Positions 62,730 to 64,000 of a DNA stretch of 64,000 nucleotides are shown here, piece after piece. This DNA comes from Halomonas urumqiensis (GTDB taxonomy: Bacteria; Pseudomonadota; Gammaproteobacteria; Pseudomonadales; Halomonadaceae). The notes beneath the pieces were generated by a model that saw only the letters and a program-made list of their open reading frames with translations, did not search any database and was not told the origin of the DNA. The stretch is from NCBI RefSeq assembly GCF_003028575.1, contig NZ_PYUD01000001.1, positions 372,001-436,000 on the forward strand. The letters are read 5' to 3'. Positions within the stretch are counted from its first letter, which is position 1, and the number at the start of each line of letters is the position of its first letter. Made by a program: the position numbers and the translations under genes.

Positions 62730-63476
62730 GTGCGTGCAATTGTCATGATTCCTGCCCGTTATGGCTCCAGCCGCTATCCGGGTAAACCGCTGGTGCCCCT
62801 GCTGGGCAAGCCGATGATCCTGTGGGTCGCCGAACTATCGGCCCGCGCCGTCGGTGCCGAGAACGTCTATGTCGCCACCGAAGATCGACGCATTGTCGAG
62901 GTCGTCGAAGCCGTCGGGTTTCAGGCGGTGATGACCACCGACGACGCTCTGACCGGCACCGACCGCCTGGCTCAGGCAGCCGAGCAGGTAGAGGCCGATC
63001 TGTATATCAACGTGCAAGGTGACGAAACCCTGCTGGATCCTGCTGATATTCGCAAGGTGCGTGACGCCAAACTGGCCAATATGGATGATGTGATCAATGG
63101 CTTCAGCTGGATTAGCGAAGCCGAGGATCCGCACAGCGTCAATATCCCCAAGGTGATCACCAACGAAAGCGGTGAGTTGGTTTACATGTCGCGTGTGGCT
63201 TTGCCCGGTTTCAAGGATCCCAACCACGCTCCCAAGCAATACAAGAAGCAGGTATGCATCTATGCCTTCACCCGTGAGGAGCTGAGCGCCTTCCGTCAAT
63301 TTGGCCGCAAGAGCGAGTTGGAGTACGCCGAGGACATCGAGATCCTGCGTTTCCTGGAGCTGGGCAAGACCATCCGCATGGTGGAGACTCGACCCGGCAG
63401 CCTCGCGGTGGATGTGCCCGAGGATGTGCCCAACGTCGAAGCGGCGCTGCGCCAGGCGGGGCAGGTGCCCGTATGA
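62730..63476 (+). CDS. kdsB: 3-deoxy-manno-octulosonate cytidylyltransferase family (CMP-ulosonate synthetase)
   Basis: This 248-residue protein activates an ulosonic acid as its CMP ester. It has IPARYGSSRYPGKPL at the N terminus (KdsB consensus IPARYxSxRLPGKPL), TTDDALTGTDRLAQ, and the metal/CTP site NVQGDETLLDP, where KdsB normally has QGDEP. As a second kdsB-like gene in a capsule locus it may serve capsule Kdo, as KpsU does in E. coli, or a modified ulosonate. The start is a GTG. It overlaps the next gene by 4 bases. Confidence 0.85.
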   Translation: MRAIVMIPARYGSSRYPGKPLVPLLGKPMILWVAELSARAVGAENVYVATEDRRIVEVVEAVGFQAVMTTDDALTGTDRLAQAAEQVEADLYINVQGDETLLDPADIRKVRDAKLANMDDVINGFSWISEAEDPHSVNIPKVITNESGELVYMSRVALPGFKDPNHAPKQYKKQVCIYAFTREELSAFRQFGRKSELEYAEDIEILRFLELGKTIRMVETRPGSLAVDVPEDVPNVEAALRQAGQVPV

Positions 63477-64000
63477 AGCACTCGATTACCACCTACGCCA
63501 CCCTGGTCTTCGACTGCGACGGCGTCGTGCTGGATTCCAACACGGTCAAGTCCGAGGCCTTCTACCAGGCCGCCTTGCCGTATGGAGACACGGCTGCCCA
63601 GGCCTTGGTGGACCATCACGTGGCCAATGGCGGCGTGTCGCGCTACATGAAGTTTGCCCACTTCCTTGAACGGATCGTCCCGCAGCATGCTGCCAACTGT
63701 GCTGGACCCGATCTGGAGACCCTGCTGGAAAACTATGCCGGTGAGGTTCGTCAGGGGTTGATGACTTGCCAGTTCGCACCGGGTTTGAGGAAACTGCGTG
63801 AGCATACGCCTCATGCTCGCTGGCTGATTGTCTCCGGTGGTGATCAGGCTGAGCTGCGTGAGGTGTTTGCTAAGCGTGGCCTGGCAGAGCTGTTTGATGG
63901 AGGCATCCTCGGTAGCCCGGATACCAAGGATGAGATCTTGGCGAGGGAGCTTGCCCACGGCACCATTCAGCAGCCGGCCTTGTTTCTTGGCGACAGCAAG
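63473..64000 (+). CDS. HAD-superfamily hydrolase, cut by the window end
   Basis: The 176 codons in the window begin MKHSITTYATLVFDCDGVVL, a HAD motif I (DCDGV), then DSNTVKSEAFY typical of the C1-cap phosphatase/phosphoglucomutase group. Motif II is visible in WLIVSGGDQAELRE, and the sequence reaches the motif IV area (FLGDSK) at the window end. It is translationally coupled to kdsB. It may remove a phosphate from the ulosonate made by the aldolase before CMP activation, as KdsC does in the Kdo pathway, although KdsC is of a different, capless subgroup. Confidence 0.8.
   Translation, partial: MKHSITTYATLVFDCDGVVLDSNTVKSEAFYQAALPYGDTAAQALVDHHVANGGVSRYMKFAHFLERIVPQHAANCAGPDLETLLENYAGEVRQGLMTCQFAPGLRKLREHTPHARWLIVSGGDQAELREVFAKRGLAELFDGGILGSPDTKDEILARELAHGTIQQPALFLGDSK

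Overview
The window looks like a chromosomal segment of a halophilic gammaproteobacterium, most likely a Halomonas-type member of the Halomonadaceae. Reasons: high GC background, an Rsd/AlgQ homologue, and a gene order HAD phosphatase, rppH, ptsP, lgt, thyA, folA that recalls Pseudomonas and its relatives. This placement is inference from gene content and no database search was run.

Bases 1-22455 form a catabolic island for aromatic compounds made of three transcription units. A leftward operon (12027 to the left edge) encodes a fused flavin monooxygenase/old-yellow-enzyme protein of the 2-aminobenzoyl-CoA (or salicylyl-CoA) type, an SDR dehydrogenase, a MarR regulator, an enoyl-CoA hydratase, an acyl-CoA dehydrogenase, an aryl-CoA ligase and a five-gene Liv-type ABC importer. 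A second leftward operon (20021-12263) encodes an exported cyclase-family hydrolase, a DctPQM TRAP importer and a two-subunit TPP-dependent 2-oxoacid:ferredoxin oxidoreductase (IorA/IorB type). A rightward pair (20282-22455) encodes another enoyl-CoA hydratase and a 3-hydroxyacyl-CoA dehydrogenase. The two promoter regions share a near-identical 26-27 bp inverted repeat, so all three units probably form one MarR-type regulon. I suggest that an aryl-glyoxylate such as isatinate is made outside the cytoplasm, imported by TRAP, converted directly to an (amino)benzoyl-CoA by the Ior enzyme, and then enters the 2-aminobenzoyl-CoA route.

Bases 22737-41690 are mostly housekeeping: rsd, an RND efflux pump pair, mdh, a HipA-family kinase followed by its HTH partner, a HAD phosphatase, rppH, ptsP, an NRDE (TANGO2-like) protein, a membrane-anchored receiver protein with a decayed kinase core, lgt, thyA, folA, a long ProQ/FinO-domain protein and a general porin. 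Short repeats with a 7-bp period recur in the gaps between these genes.

Bases 41767-64000 are one long rightward capsule locus of the ABC-transporter (group 2, Kps) type. Its leader carries a 12-base match to the ops element used by RfaH. Genes in order: a lipoprotein, kpsD, a small MNT nucleotidyltransferase with a truncated HEPN partner, kpsM, kpsT, kpsE, rmlB, rmlD, rmlA, two coiled-coil proteins, a TPR/BNR_4 protein, a 1131-residue multidomain glycosyltransferase, a left-handed beta-helix acyltransferase, a GT29 sialyltransferase-like protein, an HMGL-type aldolase with an extra C-terminal domain, a sulfotransferase-like protein, a kdsB-type CMP-ulosonate synthetase and a HAD phosphatase cut by the window end. 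The parts at about 55140-60300 and 61790-62730 are sharply AT-rich, and two of the switches fall inside reading frames, which indicates exchange of serotype-specific cassettes. The most novel-looking content is the combination of aldolase, KdsB, HAD and GT29-like genes, which could make and transfer an unusual CMP-activated ulosonic acid, and a (CTTCCAG)4 heptamer tract inside rmlB that could switch capsule synthesis by frameshifting.
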